DNA from: Pseudobacteriovorax antillogorgiicola
GTDB taxonomy: Bacteria; Bdellovibrionota_B; Oligoflexia; Oligoflexales; RGVZ01
DNA length: 15,365 bases
Reading direction: 5' to 3'
Assembly: GCA_945897695.1 (NCBI GenBank)
Contig: CAMDGW010000040.1
Coordinates: 1-15,365 of the forward strand
The translations under genes and the position numbers were made by a program. Positions 1 to 8,157 of the stretch are shown here, in pieces. The notes beneath the pieces are model-generated. The model searched no databases and was not told the origin of the DNA. It was given only the letters and a program-made list of their open reading frames with translations. Position 1 is the first letter of the stretch. Each line of letters begins with the position of its first letter.

Positions 1-72
1 GGCATTTCAGGGTGTTACAGACCTGATTGCAGCTTGACGAGGGGGGACAGGCCCTGTAGAAGCTGCCTCACT

Positions 73-648
73 ATGAAAGCCACGTACGAGACAAGCGCCG
101 CCAAGGCCACCCAACTCCCCCCAATGTCGATGCCCGAATTCGCGTTTATCGGTCGATCAAACGTGGGCAAATCAAGCCTGATGAATGCACTGCTCAACTA
201 TACAGGCCTAGCCAGAACCAGTCGCACCCCTGGACGAACGCAGATGGCTAATTTCTTCTCGGTAAACGATAGCTTTTATTTTGTAGACCTTCCTGGATAT
301 GGCTTTGCTGCCACAGGTAACCGTGAACACACAGAGTGGCAAAGCCTCATGGATGCCTATCTGGCTCGCCCTGTGATTGCGAAGTTTTTGTTCTTGTGGG
401 ATCCGCGCAGAGACCTAGGGGACATGGATTTCCAAATCGCGCTGGCTCTTAGTCAGCGCGCACCGCTCAGTCTTGTTATGACCAAATGCGATAAGCTTTC
501 ACGAAGTCAACTGGTTCAACGCCAGCGATTCATAGAAAGTGCCCTGAAGAGCCGAGGGGTAACCCTTGCAGGCACTCACGCGATTTCTTCGCTAAAAAAA
601 TCAGGACTAGATCAACTCAGAGAAGAACTAGGACTTTCTAAGCCCTAG
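73..648 (+). CDS. engB: Ribosome biogenesis GTP-binding protein EngB (YihA/YsxC)
   Basis: EngB is a TrmE-Era-EngA-YihA-type GTPase that helps assemble the large ribosomal subunit; it is usually essential and acts in the cytoplasm. The five G motifs are visible in order in the 191-residue protein: G1 GRSNVGKS (27-34), the SRTPGRTQ switch I region (50-57, G2 Thr), G3 DLPGYG (72-77), G4 TKCDK (137-141) and G5 SSLKK (172-176). Length and motif spacing match the family. The reading frame is open back to the window edge, but family members begin about 25 residues before G1, which favours the ATG at 73, preceded by AGAAG with a 10-base gap, over the TTG at 34. The last 21 bases overlap the convergent PilZ-type gene. 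Identification is confident; the exact start is less so. Confidence 0.95.
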   Translation: MKATYETSAAKATQLPPMSMPEFAFIGRSNVGKSSLMNALLNYTGLARTSRTPGRTQMANFFSVNDSFYFVDLPGYGFAATGNREHTEWQSLMDAYLARPVIAKFLFLWDPRRDLGDMDFQIALALSQRAPLSLVMTKCDKLSRSQLVQRQRFIESALKSRGVTLAGTHAISSLKKSGLDQLREELGLSKP

Positions 649-1032
649 AATCGTGCCACGCACGGAGAGATTTGGCTGAGTAAAGTGCAGGGTCAAGTAG
701 ATGGTGCCGTTTTTGGCCACGCCAATATCTTTATTGAGACCGATACAGCAGCCACCAACCGAAATGTCTTCTAGATTTACCTCAAACTCCTGCTGTGGCA
801 GCTTCTGCGTTGCTTCAGTGATGGCTTTGACTTTCATACTGTTAAATTTAATGCGAAACGCTTCGCGCAGCTGTTTGATGGGAGTATTTGCCTCATCAAC
901 TGCTGCGTTTCTCTTGGTCAGCTCTCGCTGGATATATCCTTGCAGGGTTGTTTCATCCTGATCCGCAAGTTTATCAAATTTGATCGCAATAAATTTCAGT
1001 TCAGGCCCAGCCACGAGTCCACACCCCATCAT
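628..1032 (-). CDS. PilZ-type c-di-GMP-binding protein with permuted motif order
   Basis: A 134-residue protein with both hallmarks of the c-di-GMP-binding PilZ domain: RxxxR as REAFR (56-60) and DxSxxG as DISVGG (89-94), followed by beta-strand-like sequence to VRGTILG (124-130). In ordinary PilZ domains the chain then continues into a strand of the kind 'iGIkFxxL' and a C-terminal helix. Here the protein stops four residues later, and that missing segment appears instead at the N-terminus (FIAIKFDKL at 14-22, then a helix to about residue 38). This suggests a circular permutation, or remnants of a tandem PilZ pair. The in-frame TAG at 1054-1056 limits upstream extension, and no clear ribosome-binding site precedes the ATG, so the start is uncertain. 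The gene lies 48 bases downstream of pepQ on the same strand and overlaps engB by 21 bases at its 3' end. Confidence 0.7.
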   Translation of the reverse strand: MMGCGLVAGPELKFIAIKFDKLADQDETTLQGYIQRELTKRNAAVDEANTPIKQLREAFRIKFNSMKVKAITEATQKLPQQEFEVNLEDISVGGCCIGLNKDIGVAKNGTIYLTLHFTQPNLSVRGTILGLRKS

Positions 1033-1080
1033 AAAAACAATACGACTTGAAATCTAACATGATAATATCACAAACATTGT

Positions 1081-2481
1081 TTATCCTGAAACAAGGTCTC
1101 TTGTCAGATTCACAGCCCCCTGGTCCGTGACCAAAATGTCATCTTCTATGCGAATTCCCCCAAATGGCGAAAGCCCTTTGACTAGAGCCTCGTTTACAAA
1201 GGCTCTTTTGGGACCAGTCAAGGCCTGCTCCATCAGACTAGGGATAAAATAAATGCCAGGCTCAATGGTCACAACTTGACCGGCCGTTATCAAGCTTGTG
1301 TTCCTGAGGTAACGGTTTTCCGCCGACGGCTTGGTCTTTTTCATGCCGACATCATGCACCTGGATGCCAAGAGAATGACCCAGACCATGGGGAAAGAACA
1401 AACGCGTCAGACCTGACGACACCATTTCCTCGACGCTACAAGATACGAGTCCGCAATCTTTCAGCACGGTCGCAAGACGTTCATGGGAGTGATTGTGCAG
1501 ATCCTCGTAACTGCGGCCCACGGTCACGCCACTTACAAGTTCTCGTTGAACTTTATCGACGCTCGCCAGCAGGACTTTGAAAATTTTTGCCATAGCAGAA
1601 TCGCCGCGCGCCCATGTCCGCGTGATATCCGAAGCGTATCCATTGAACGTGGCACCTGCATCAACCAGCAGCGACGTCTCACCAGCTACGATCAAACGTT
1701 CATAATGAACGTGATGGAGGACTCCACAATTTGCGCCAAGGGCAACAATGTTGCCGTAGGGTAAAGAAAAATCAGTCTGTTCAGTCAGACGCAAATACTC
1801 GTGATGAAGTCCGATCTCACTGACAGCACCCGAATCAAAAATAGACTTTAAGTGATTATGACCGCGGGCAGCAATATCGGCAGCAATCCTAATGCAGGCC
1901 ACTTCATAGTCTGACTTAAGAGTCCTGAGGGCATCAGCTGCAGACATTAGATCATCACGATTACATTGTTCGATTAGCATACCCGTCTTGGTGGCAAGTC
2001 TTATATCATCACCGATGAAAGCGTATCCAGATGGCCATTTCTGCTGACTTAAATCATCACAAGGCTCCACAGTAAACGCGTTACGATCCCAGGAATTTAG
2101 CCGAGGAGATGGCCCTTCCCAAAAGGAGTTGTGGTTTTCCACGATGAGTTTTGGCTTTTCGCCAAGCCTGATCACCAGAAAAGCAGGCGTTTCAAAATAA
2201 GGACACCAATGTACAAAATGCGGTGTGGCTGCTAACGGCCAATACTGATCATCGCGCGAGTACTTAAGGGCTGAGACTCCCGAATGAATGACAACCCCAT
2301 CAATCCCGAGTCGAGACATGATGCCGCCCCAAGCGGACTGAAGCCTCTGCACATGCTTGCTGTGAAGGGTCACCCAGTTTTCAATGCTTACTGTCAGAGA
2401 GGGGAGATTTTTTCCAACCTGAGACAAGATCACGGCCGGCAAATCGGAAGAGACGAGTTGTGGGGGTAACTTAGCAGTCAT
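1081..2481 (-). CDS. pepQ: Xaa-Pro dipeptidase, M24 family (PepQ-like)
   Basis: A 466-residue M24B metallopeptidase of the 'pita-bread' fold that cleaves Xaa-Pro dipeptides in the cytoplasm. The five di-metal ligands are present in family order: D274 and D285 in VDAGATFNGYASDITRTW, H365 in FPHGLGHSLG, E407 in TIEPGIYF and E446 in GGIRIEDD. The segments around PYGNIVAL (241-248) and KPFGGIRIED-like SPFGGIRIED resemble E. coli PepQ rather than PepP. Relative to E. coli PepQ there are about 30 extra residues at the N-terminus. The ATG at 2481 is nevertheless supported by AGAGG five bases upstream. A promoter candidate lies at 2559-2587. The PilZ-type gene follows on the same strand 48 bases downstream. 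Confidence 0.92.
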   Translation of the reverse strand: MTAKLPPQLVSSDLPAVILSQVGKNLPSLTVSIENWVTLHSKHVQRLQSAWGGIMSRLGIDGVVIHSGVSALKYSRDDQYWPLAATPHFVHWCPYFETPAFLVIRLGEKPKLIVENHNSFWEGPSPRLNSWDRNAFTVEPCDDLSQQKWPSGYAFIGDDIRLATKTGMLIEQCNRDDLMSAADALRTLKSDYEVACIRIAADIAARGHNHLKSIFDSGAVSEIGLHHEYLRLTEQTDFSLPYGNIVALGANCGVLHHVHYERLIVAGETSLLVDAGATFNGYASDITRTWARGDSAMAKIFKVLLASVDKVQRELVSGVTVGRSYEDLHNHSHERLATVLKDCGLVSCSVEEMVSSGLTRLFFPHGLGHSLGIQVHDVGMKKTKPSAENRYLRNTSLITAGQVVTIEPGIYFIPSLMEQALTGPKRAFVNEALVKGLSPFGGIRIEDDILVTDQGAVNLTRDLVSG

Positions 2482-2558
2482 TTAAACCTCTGGGAAATGT
2501 CAGATAACCCCATGATATGCCAGAAATACCAAGGTTAATAAAGGCTAACTGCCAAAGG

Positions 2559-2587
2559 ATTCTAAAGATTTTAGGGGTTTCTGTCGA
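2559..2587 (-). promoter_or_regulatory. Candidate sigma70-type promoter for pepQ
   Basis: On the minus strand, TCGACA (2582-2587; 5 of 6 matches to the -35 consensus) and TAGAAT (2559-2564; 5 of 6 to the -10 consensus) are separated by exactly 17 bases. Transcription would start near 2552 and give a leader of about 70 bases before the pepQ ATG. The site lies between the divergent pepQ and lipoprotein genes. It is a pattern match by eye only. Confidence 0.5.
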
Positions 2588-2621
2588 ACAACTCCTTAGG
2601 AAAAGAAGAGGAGTCTCAACG

Positions 2622-5408
2622 ATGGACAAGACGGCAAACCACCTAAAATACATGGCAATTATATCGCTAGTCGGTAGCACACTGACAGCTTGTAATGACT
2701 CATTTATGAAAGCTAGCCCAAGAAGCAAGACTTCAGCCCTAGCCGCTCTTTCGGCAACCGTTGACGAAGCCGGCAACATTTCAGCCGCCTTTGATCCCAA
2801 CTCAAGCACAACCCAAGTCTTGAAATTTAATACCGGAACCTTGGCCGGATCAGCGATCGCAATTCCTCCGGGTGCTTTGACTCTTCCTGTTTCGATCACC
2901 GTCGGTGAAGGTGAAACTCTGACCTCGACTCAGTTTCTGCAAAACCTTGGCATCACCAACAACAACGTGACCGCAGCCGGGCCGAGCGTGAGCTTTGTCC
3001 CAAGTCAAGCAGTCGAAGCCTCAAACCCCTTTACACTCTCTATTCCTCTTACAATCACAAGCTTGGCACTTACGGGATCAAACGAAAATATTGTGATCAT
3101 GTACCGCTGGACAAAGGTTGTTAACGGCGAGGCCACCTACTCCATGGGAATCATCCCCGGCGAGGACGTCTTGATCTCGAGCAACAAAGTCAGCTTTCAA
3201 ACCACAAAGTTTGGTGTATTCCAAGTAGGAAAAGCAGAAACCAAAATTACAGAACGAGTCAATGTTGCCACCATTGAGCCACCCGCCCTCAAAAAAGATG
3301 CGGGCAATCCATTGGTTGGCTCCTGGGGAATGTGTGAGACGCGCGATAACAAAACCGGTGATAACTATTCTGAGCCCATATTTTCCAGCCCGACGTGGGG
3401 TCAAGTTTCCACATTCGCGCCCACTGCTTATAACTCTAATGTAGCGAATACTCATTTCGCCATCAGAGGCAAATCGGGACCACTTTCCGTTAGCAAATAT
3501 TCTGGCGGTGACTGCACCGCCGCAAATTCAACGCCCATCACCACTCAAGGTTATGTTGCCAGCGATGCAGCAGCCCCTTCAGTCACTTCTTACATGATCA
3601 CTGACAGTCAAAGCACGTCCGTCTCGTCCTCATGCTTGACGGTTTTTCCCAAACCAGACGCTTTGCCAATGGTGAAAGTAAACCAAGTATCGATAGTCAA
3701 AGGAACTGATCCAGGTACGCCTTCATGGCAAGTCTCGGCAAACTGGGATGGAAATGTTGGGTATTATAAGCTTCTAACATACCCAAATGAAAGCTGCACC
3801 GGCACGTCCAATGAAGCGTATCACGGAGCAGCGATGTCTGCATCGTTTTCGACGCCGTCGCTAGATACCGTCACATCCCTTGTCGTTCAAGGCTTCTCTG
3901 ACTCCGCGAGTCTGACATCAATTGTTGAATCAGCATGCGTCATCGCACCCAGAACAACGACAGCAAATCAAAGCGGAGTTTCAATCCAAAGCCTTACTAT
4001 TCACTCTTTTATGCAAGCAGCCGTTAGCTTATCCTGGGAAACAAACGCCGTCACCAATGAATCCTATAATGTAGAGTCACACGGTTCTGCTAATTGCTCA
4101 GACGCCGCACCAACTATTTTAAATGATACGCCACAAGGTACGGGTAACTTTTACTTTACAGCACCGACAACCGTTCGCTACTACCGAATCAAAAAAACAT
4201 CCAATCCAACCAGCGTCTCTGCATGCATATTGGCCCCTGTCATCTCCAATAAAAAATTCTTTAACTTAGAAAGATACCGTATTGGTGCCACATGGGCAGA
4301 CCTCCGCTGGATGAGTATTAATGTGAAAAACTCAGACTTAAAACTTGAACAATTCTCTGCACTCGAATGCCAGGGGGCAGCCACTAATGTCGTTCTTAAT
4401 ACCACTTCAGGCTTCCAAGACCAAAGCCAGGCTTTTATCAATAATCTCGTGGCAAACACCAAATACAGCTTTAAGCTTTCTCTGGCTTCCGACCCAAGCA
4501 AGGCTCAATGTCAAAACATCATGACGACCAACAAGGACATACGAGACTGGTCTGGTGGAAATGCAAATATCAGTCCACAAAACGTGATATCTTTTAAAAC
4601 AAAGACAAACGTTACCAATACCACCGATTATAAGCTCAAAGTCAGTATCGATGGCGATATTCCAGTAGATTCCTATTCGTTTATTATCCCAAAGTTCTCG
4701 GACAGCTCAGAATTGATAAGGATTGAAACTTCTGACGCCAATGGAAAAATACTAACCTTCTGGACACCATCAGGCTGCTACTTTAAATCCACCGACATGA
4801 GGGAATCTCGCTTCAACTCTCTATCGTGGGGAGGCGAAATCGCTGGTGGCTATGTACCAGAGGTTATTTGCGACGGTTCATCTGAAAACGGCGGAGGCGG
4901 CTCCGATTCATTTGGAGCAGTCCCAGGCATGGTCACATTTTCAAAGCGGATGAACTTAAAAATCACCAATGGCGCATTCACAATGATCGAGGATCTATTT
5001 CAATCGCCAAACTGCAGCTTAAGCACGCGTCTATCGAGTCGGATCGAGCTTGGATCTCTTGTCCTCCCGGGCCAGGATTCTGTTGCCGACACCTACCCCG
5101 TCGACGTAACAACTAAAGACCTAAGCGGCATTATTTTTTCGGATGCTGCAGTTACGGCAGCAAATACCTATCCTGATCGCTTTGGATGTGGAATCAAAGG
5201 ATGGGTCAAGGAAAAGGCTCAAAGCATCAGTTCATCAAACTGCGCTGACATTGGGAAGACTGGATATTACCGCCTGAAAGTCGTGGGAGGCGATAAGCTA
5301 TACCTGTGTGAGTCGCAAGGGAAAGATAATGTCTACGGTGAAACTGCTGCCACTCGTGTTCCGAGTTGCGACGCAACAGCTGATTCTTCTTACTTCAAGC
5401 GCGAATGA
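2622..5408 (+). CDS. Large lipoprotein with ZU5-like domain and Cys-pair repeats
   Basis: A 928-residue predicted lipoprotein of unknown function. The ATG at 2622 is chosen because AGGAG lies eight bases upstream and the resulting N-terminus is a lipoprotein signal with lipobox LTAC (lipidated Cys24). The frame is open further upstream to 2517 without a signal. Residues about 60-205 resemble a ZU5-like domain (IPPGAL at 81-86, a GPSVSFVP strand at 120-127, FGVFQVG at 197-203). Residues about 290-635 contain four segments, each with a Cys pair 40-47 residues apart (C298/C338, C392/C439, C492/C535, C583/C630), which looks like tandem Ig/FN3-type modules. The C-terminal 290 residues are unrecognised. 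Composition is rich in Ser, Thr and Asn, as in secreted or surface proteins. A surface or periplasmic binding or adhesive role is only an inference. Confidence 0.8.
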   Translation: MDKTANHLKYMAIISLVGSTLTACNDSFMKASPRSKTSALAALSATVDEAGNISAAFDPNSSTTQVLKFNTGTLAGSAIAIPPGALTLPVSITVGEGETLTSTQFLQNLGITNNNVTAAGPSVSFVPSQAVEASNPFTLSIPLTITSLALTGSNENIVIMYRWTKVVNGEATYSMGIIPGEDVLISSNKVSFQTTKFGVFQVGKAETKITERVNVATIEPPALKKDAGNPLVGSWGMCETRDNKTGDNYSEPIFSSPTWGQVSTFAPTAYNSNVANTHFAIRGKSGPLSVSKYSGGDCTAANSTPITTQGYVASDAAAPSVTSYMITDSQSTSVSSSCLTVFPKPDALPMVKVNQVSIVKGTDPGTPSWQVSANWDGNVGYYKLLTYPNESCTGTSNEAYHGAAMSASFSTPSLDTVTSLVVQGFSDSASLTSIVESACVIAPRTTTANQSGVSIQSLTIHSFMQAAVSLSWETNAVTNESYNVESHGSANCSDAAPTILNDTPQGTGNFYFTAPTTVRYYRIKKTSNPTSVSACILAPVISNKKFFNLERYRIGATWADLRWMSINVKNSDLKLEQFSALECQGAATNVVLNTTSGFQDQSQAFINNLVANTKYSFKLSLASDPSKAQCQNIMTTNKDIRDWSGGNANISPQNVISFKTKTNVTNTTDYKLKVSIDGDIPVDSYSFIIPKFSDSSELIRIETSDANGKILTFWTPSGCYFKSTDMRESRFNSLSWGGEIAGGYVPEVICDGSSENGGGGSDSFGAVPGMVTFSKRMNLKITNGAFTMIEDLFQSPNCSLSTRLSSRIELGSLVLPGQDSVADTYPVDVTTKDLSGIIFSDAAVTAANTYPDRFGCGIKGWVKEKAQSISSSNCADIGKTGYYRLKVVGGDKLYLCESQGKDNVYGETAATRVPSCDATADSSYFKRE

Positions 5409-5421
5409 TTTTTGGATTTCC

Positions 5422-6612
5422 TTAAAACTCAGCCCCAAGCCCAAATTGGAGCGCCATAGAAAACCAACCTCGACGCACGTGGATTGCTTCGATGGCGCTA
5501 TTAAGTGACTTATTGGCACTTCCCACATTTTCATCGTATGAAAGTGTGCCCTTGGCTTTTACGCCACCGACATAAATAGGAAGCGCCATATCAACACCAG
5601 TCGTCAGCATCCACCCACCAAAGTGGAGCTGGTAAGCAACCACAAGTGGAATCTCTAGACCATGAGCAGTGACAGAGCCACTGACTAGCTTTTCCCGCGA
5701 GGCTCCAGCCTTAGCGGACTCAAATTTAGTCATCATAAAATCGTAACCTGCTCCCGTGTAGAGGAGAAGATCACTATCGTCGCGGTGACGCCAGGTGGCT
5801 CCCCTAAGCCAGCGAAAGCGGTAGTGATGCGACCAAACTGCCGACTGCACGGTCGCTGATCCGTCCGTAAAATCAAAATCATCTTTGACCGGATTTTGGG
5901 GGACAAAGTGGTAAGTGAAATCAAACGCTGCATCGCCATTACCGTTTTGTGGAACATGATGCCTTAAACCAAAACCCACGACTGAGCCCCGGATAGTATC
6001 ACCACTATCCCAGATTTCGCCGCTACCGGTAGCACGAGCTCCTGCCTGAAATCTCAGATCATTCATCCAAATTGGCAGAGACAAGGTTGGTGCCAAATGC
6101 ATTTGAAAGCGGCGCTTTAATACTGGCGGCAGTAATGGCTCTGGCGCGTCTTCCTGCTCAAGGCCAAGCTCAGCTGCTTGCTCAGATTCCGCCTCTTCTG
6201 GTGCTGTTTGGCCGACGCCGGTAGCCAAATCTTTGGTGATAGGTCCTAAATCTTGAGGCCAAACAAGCTGGCCCTTAGTGATCTTGTCCTTATCAATCTG
6301 GTCAAAAACAATAGCTGCTGCGTTAGGCTTAGTTCTTACGATTCCGGCACAAACCAACTTCTTAAGATCTGAACCGTAAAAACAAACATCGCGTCCAATC
6401 ACAAACCCACTGTCACTTCCTTGGTCAACAACCGCAAAGTGGCCTTTTTTGCTATGCCCCAGGTATCGCACCTGTGATGGCTTAGTTGGATTGGCGACTC
6501 CAACGCCATAAGCCAGATCGGTCAAAGAGCCAACCATCAGTGTGACCCCTAAAAAGGCGACAGCTTTATTTTTGGAAACCTTGTGCAAATTTAACCACGC
6601 ATTAATATTCAA
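5422..6612 (-). CDS. Outer membrane beta-barrel protein with N-terminal periplasmic domain
   Basis: A 396-residue predicted outer-membrane protein of no recognised named family. It has a basic N-terminus, a hydrophobic signal segment (about 18-33) and a possible signal peptidase site after AYG (34-36). A small domain (about 45-125) contains a Gly-rich segment DQGSDSGFVIG, two Cys and an ITKGQLVW strand. An acidic, Pro-rich linker (about 138-163) precedes alternating aromatic/hydrophobic strands typical of a barrel, and the C-terminal residue is Phe, the usual barrel-assembly signal. The start is a TTG at 6612 without a good ribosome-binding site; no in-frame ATG lies between it and the signal core, so this is the best available choice. 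The gene converges with the large lipoprotein gene, 13 bases apart. Confidence 0.75.
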   Translation of the reverse strand: MNINAWLNLHKVSKNKAVAFLGVTLMVGSLTDLAYGVGVANPTKPSQVRYLGHSKKGHFAVVDQGSDSGFVIGRDVCFYGSDLKKLVCAGIVRTKPNAAAIVFDQIDKDKITKGQLVWPQDLGPITKDLATGVGQTAPEEAESEQAAELGLEQEDAPEPLLPPVLKRRFQMHLAPTLSLPIWMNDLRFQAGARATGSGEIWDSGDTIRGSVVGFGLRHHVPQNGNGDAAFDFTYHFVPQNPVKDDFDFTDGSATVQSAVWSHHYRFRWLRGATWRHRDDSDLLLYTGAGYDFMMTKFESAKAGASREKLVSGSVTAHGLEIPLVVAYQLHFGGWMLTTGVDMALPIYVGGVKAKGTLSYDENVGSANKSLNSAIEAIHVRRGWFSMALQFGLGAEF

Positions 6613-6671
6613 GAGTTCAAATGACGAGACCCTACTGATCTATGGAAAAACGGCGCCCAATGTGCTTTACT

Positions 6672-6677
6672 TATAAT
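6672..6677 (+). promoter_or_regulatory. Candidate -10 element for the barrel-plsC-HAD operon
   Basis: A perfect TATAAT hexamer lies 32 bases before the ATG at 6710 in the divergent intergenic region. There is no good -35 match 16-18 bases upstream and no TG extension, so the call rests on the -10 hexamer and its position alone. Confidence 0.35.
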
Positions 6678-6709
6678 TATCGCAAATCCTCATCATGCAA
6701 GGAAGCCCT

Positions 6710-7345
6710 ATGAGACAATCTCTTATTTTGCAAATGACCAAATCCGCGTTCATTTCTGCTTTGATTCTCGCAGCTAACCCAGCCATGGCATTGATAGGTG
6801 GCGAAGTTAGCGTTGGACAACGTTCGGGATCCTTTAAGGAAAGTGGTTCATCCGGAAAAACACTGAGCTCTCAAACCCTTGAACTCGCAGGGCACCTGGA
6901 CCCGATTCCGTTGATTCCAATCAGCTTTGGCGTCCGCCTAGTGTCGGATGCTTACGACGCAAAGGTGGCAGATCATGGTTTTAAGTCCATGACATCGACC
7001 GCGATTGTTCCTGAGGTTTCAGCTTGGTTGCCTTTGGGCGACCTTAAGCCATATGCTCGCGTCGGTTACACTGCTGTATCAGCGTATAAAGCAACTGTTG
7101 AAAAGTCTCTGGCTGGAGTTACAGCTTCAGGTAGTGCCGTCCTTAAGAGTACTGGTCCGCGCATCGCCGCGGGACTTGAGTGGAGCATCCTCCCCATGAT
7201 TTCTCTGTCCGGCGCAATGGAGTACTCGACTGAAACAATCTCGATATCAGAAGCTAAAGTCGGCGGCGTTGACTTGACACAAGGCGCCAAAGATATTTCT
7301 TATGCAAACACAGCCATCTTGGTGGGTGTAAAAGCTGGTTTATGA
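6710..7345 (+). CDS. Small outer membrane beta-barrel protein
   Basis: A 211-residue predicted exported protein. The ATG at 6710 is preferred over the ATG at 6695 because AAGGA lies six bases upstream of it. The N-terminus is a typical signal peptide with a likely cleavage site after AMA (25-27). The mature part consists of alternating strands with Gly and aromatic residues (for example SFGVRL at 72-77, PYARVGY at 114-120 and ILVGVKAGL at the end), which suggests an eight-stranded barrel of the OmpA/OmpW size class. No family was recognised. Its stop overlaps the start of the acyltransferase gene (ATGA), so the two are probably translationally coupled, and the barrel may be made together with a lipid-modifying enzyme. 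Confidence 0.75.
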   Translation: MRQSLILQMTKSAFISALILAANPAMALIGGEVSVGQRSGSFKESGSSGKTLSSQTLELAGHLDPIPLIPISFGVRLVSDAYDAKVADHGFKSMTSTAIVPEVSAWLPLGDLKPYARVGYTAVSAYKATVEKSLAGVTASGSAVLKSTGPRIAAGLEWSILPMISLSGAMEYSTETISISEAKVGGVDLTQGAKDISYANTAILVGVKAGL

Positions 7346-8157
7346 TTCGATACCGTATCCGTAGATTATTGAAGTTTAGAGACGACGCGTCCCACCCGCA
7401 GCCAAAGGGGGCGCGTCGTGGTGCTTTAAAGCGCCAACTAAGTGTTCCGGCCAAGTTTACCAAAGTCTTTCAGATCACAGCTTCTGCCTACCGTGAAGCC
7501 CTGCGTGTTGAGAAAAAACAAGGTGAGCTACCCCAAACTCAGCTTCAGGCGATGATTCTCAAGTGGGCTCGAGACGTGTTAGGCATCATGTCCATGGATC
7601 TTGAGATCAAAGGGGTCACCCCAGAGATGAGTAAACCTGTTCTCTTTGTTGGCAATCACATGAGTTATGTGGATATTCCACTGCTGATGGCGAGCGTACC
7701 GGTGGTATTTGTCGCAAAGGAAGAAGTTTCAAAATGGCTGGTGATTGGCGATGCCAGCAAAAAAGCTGGCACTGTTTTTGTTAAGCGTGAAAGTGGCAAA
7801 TCAAGAGCCAACGCTGCCGAGGCGATTGTAGAGACTATTGTCACTCACAAGCGCAGTATTGGAATTTTCCCGTCAGGAACCACCTGTATGCAGGAAAGTA
7901 AGCCTTGGCGTCGTGGTGCGTTCAAGATTGCCGAAAAATATCAAATCCCAGTGCAACCTTTTCGCATTCGCTATGAGCCCATGCGCAAAGTGGCCTATAT
8001 CGAAAAAGACACTTTTGCCACTCACCTACTCGGCCTTCTGAAAGTTGAGCGTCTAAAGGCCGTCATTGAATTTGGTCAAGTGCAGATGATCTCAGACGCA
8101 GAAAAAGACTGCGATGCTTTGCGAGAGTGGACGCGCGAGCTTCTAGTTAACAAATGA
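7342..8157 (+). CDS. 1-acyl-sn-glycerol-3-phosphate acyltransferase family (PlsC-like)
   Basis: A 271-residue glycerophospholipid acyltransferase-family protein. Members transfer acyl chains from acyl-ACP or acyl-CoA to lysophosphatidate or related acceptors at the inner membrane. The catalytic motif HX4D is NHMSYVD (H106, D111). The second block is GTVFVKR (143-149), and the third is FPSGTTC (176-182). In most PlsC enzymes the third block reads FPEGT, and the Glu, which is associated with acceptor binding, is Ser here; the substrate may therefore differ from lysophosphatidate. About 90 residues of basic and helical sequence precede the domain. The ATG overlaps the upstream barrel gene's stop by four bases, and its own stop overlaps the HAD gene in the same way, indicating a single operon. 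Confidence 0.85.
   Translation: MIRYRIRRLLKFRDDASHPQPKGARRGALKRQLSVPAKFTKVFQITASAYREALRVEKKQGELPQTQLQAMILKWARDVLGIMSMDLEIKGVTPEMSKPVLFVGNHMSYVDIPLLMASVPVVFVAKEEVSKWLVIGDASKKAGTVFVKRESGKSRANAAEAIVETIVTHKRSIGIFPSGTTCMQESKPWRRGAFKIAEKYQIPVQPFRIRYEPMRKVAYIEKDTFATHLLGLLKVERLKAVIEFGQVQMISDAEKDCDALREWTRELLVNK

Noticed and set aside
2..37. Possible C-terminal end of an upstream + strand gene (reading GCA TTT ... GCT TGA)
   Set aside because: Only eleven codons are visible before the stop and they match nothing I recognise; chance cannot be excluded.
34..72. TTG at 34 as the start of engB
   Set aside because: It would add 13 Cys/Arg-rich residues absent from the family; the ATG at 73 fits EngB length better.
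2471..2899. 142-codon minus-strand ORF opposite the lipoprotein start
   Set aside because: It overlaps the well-supported lipoprotein signal and domain region and the pepQ start, and shows no recognisable family; it is treated as a shadow.
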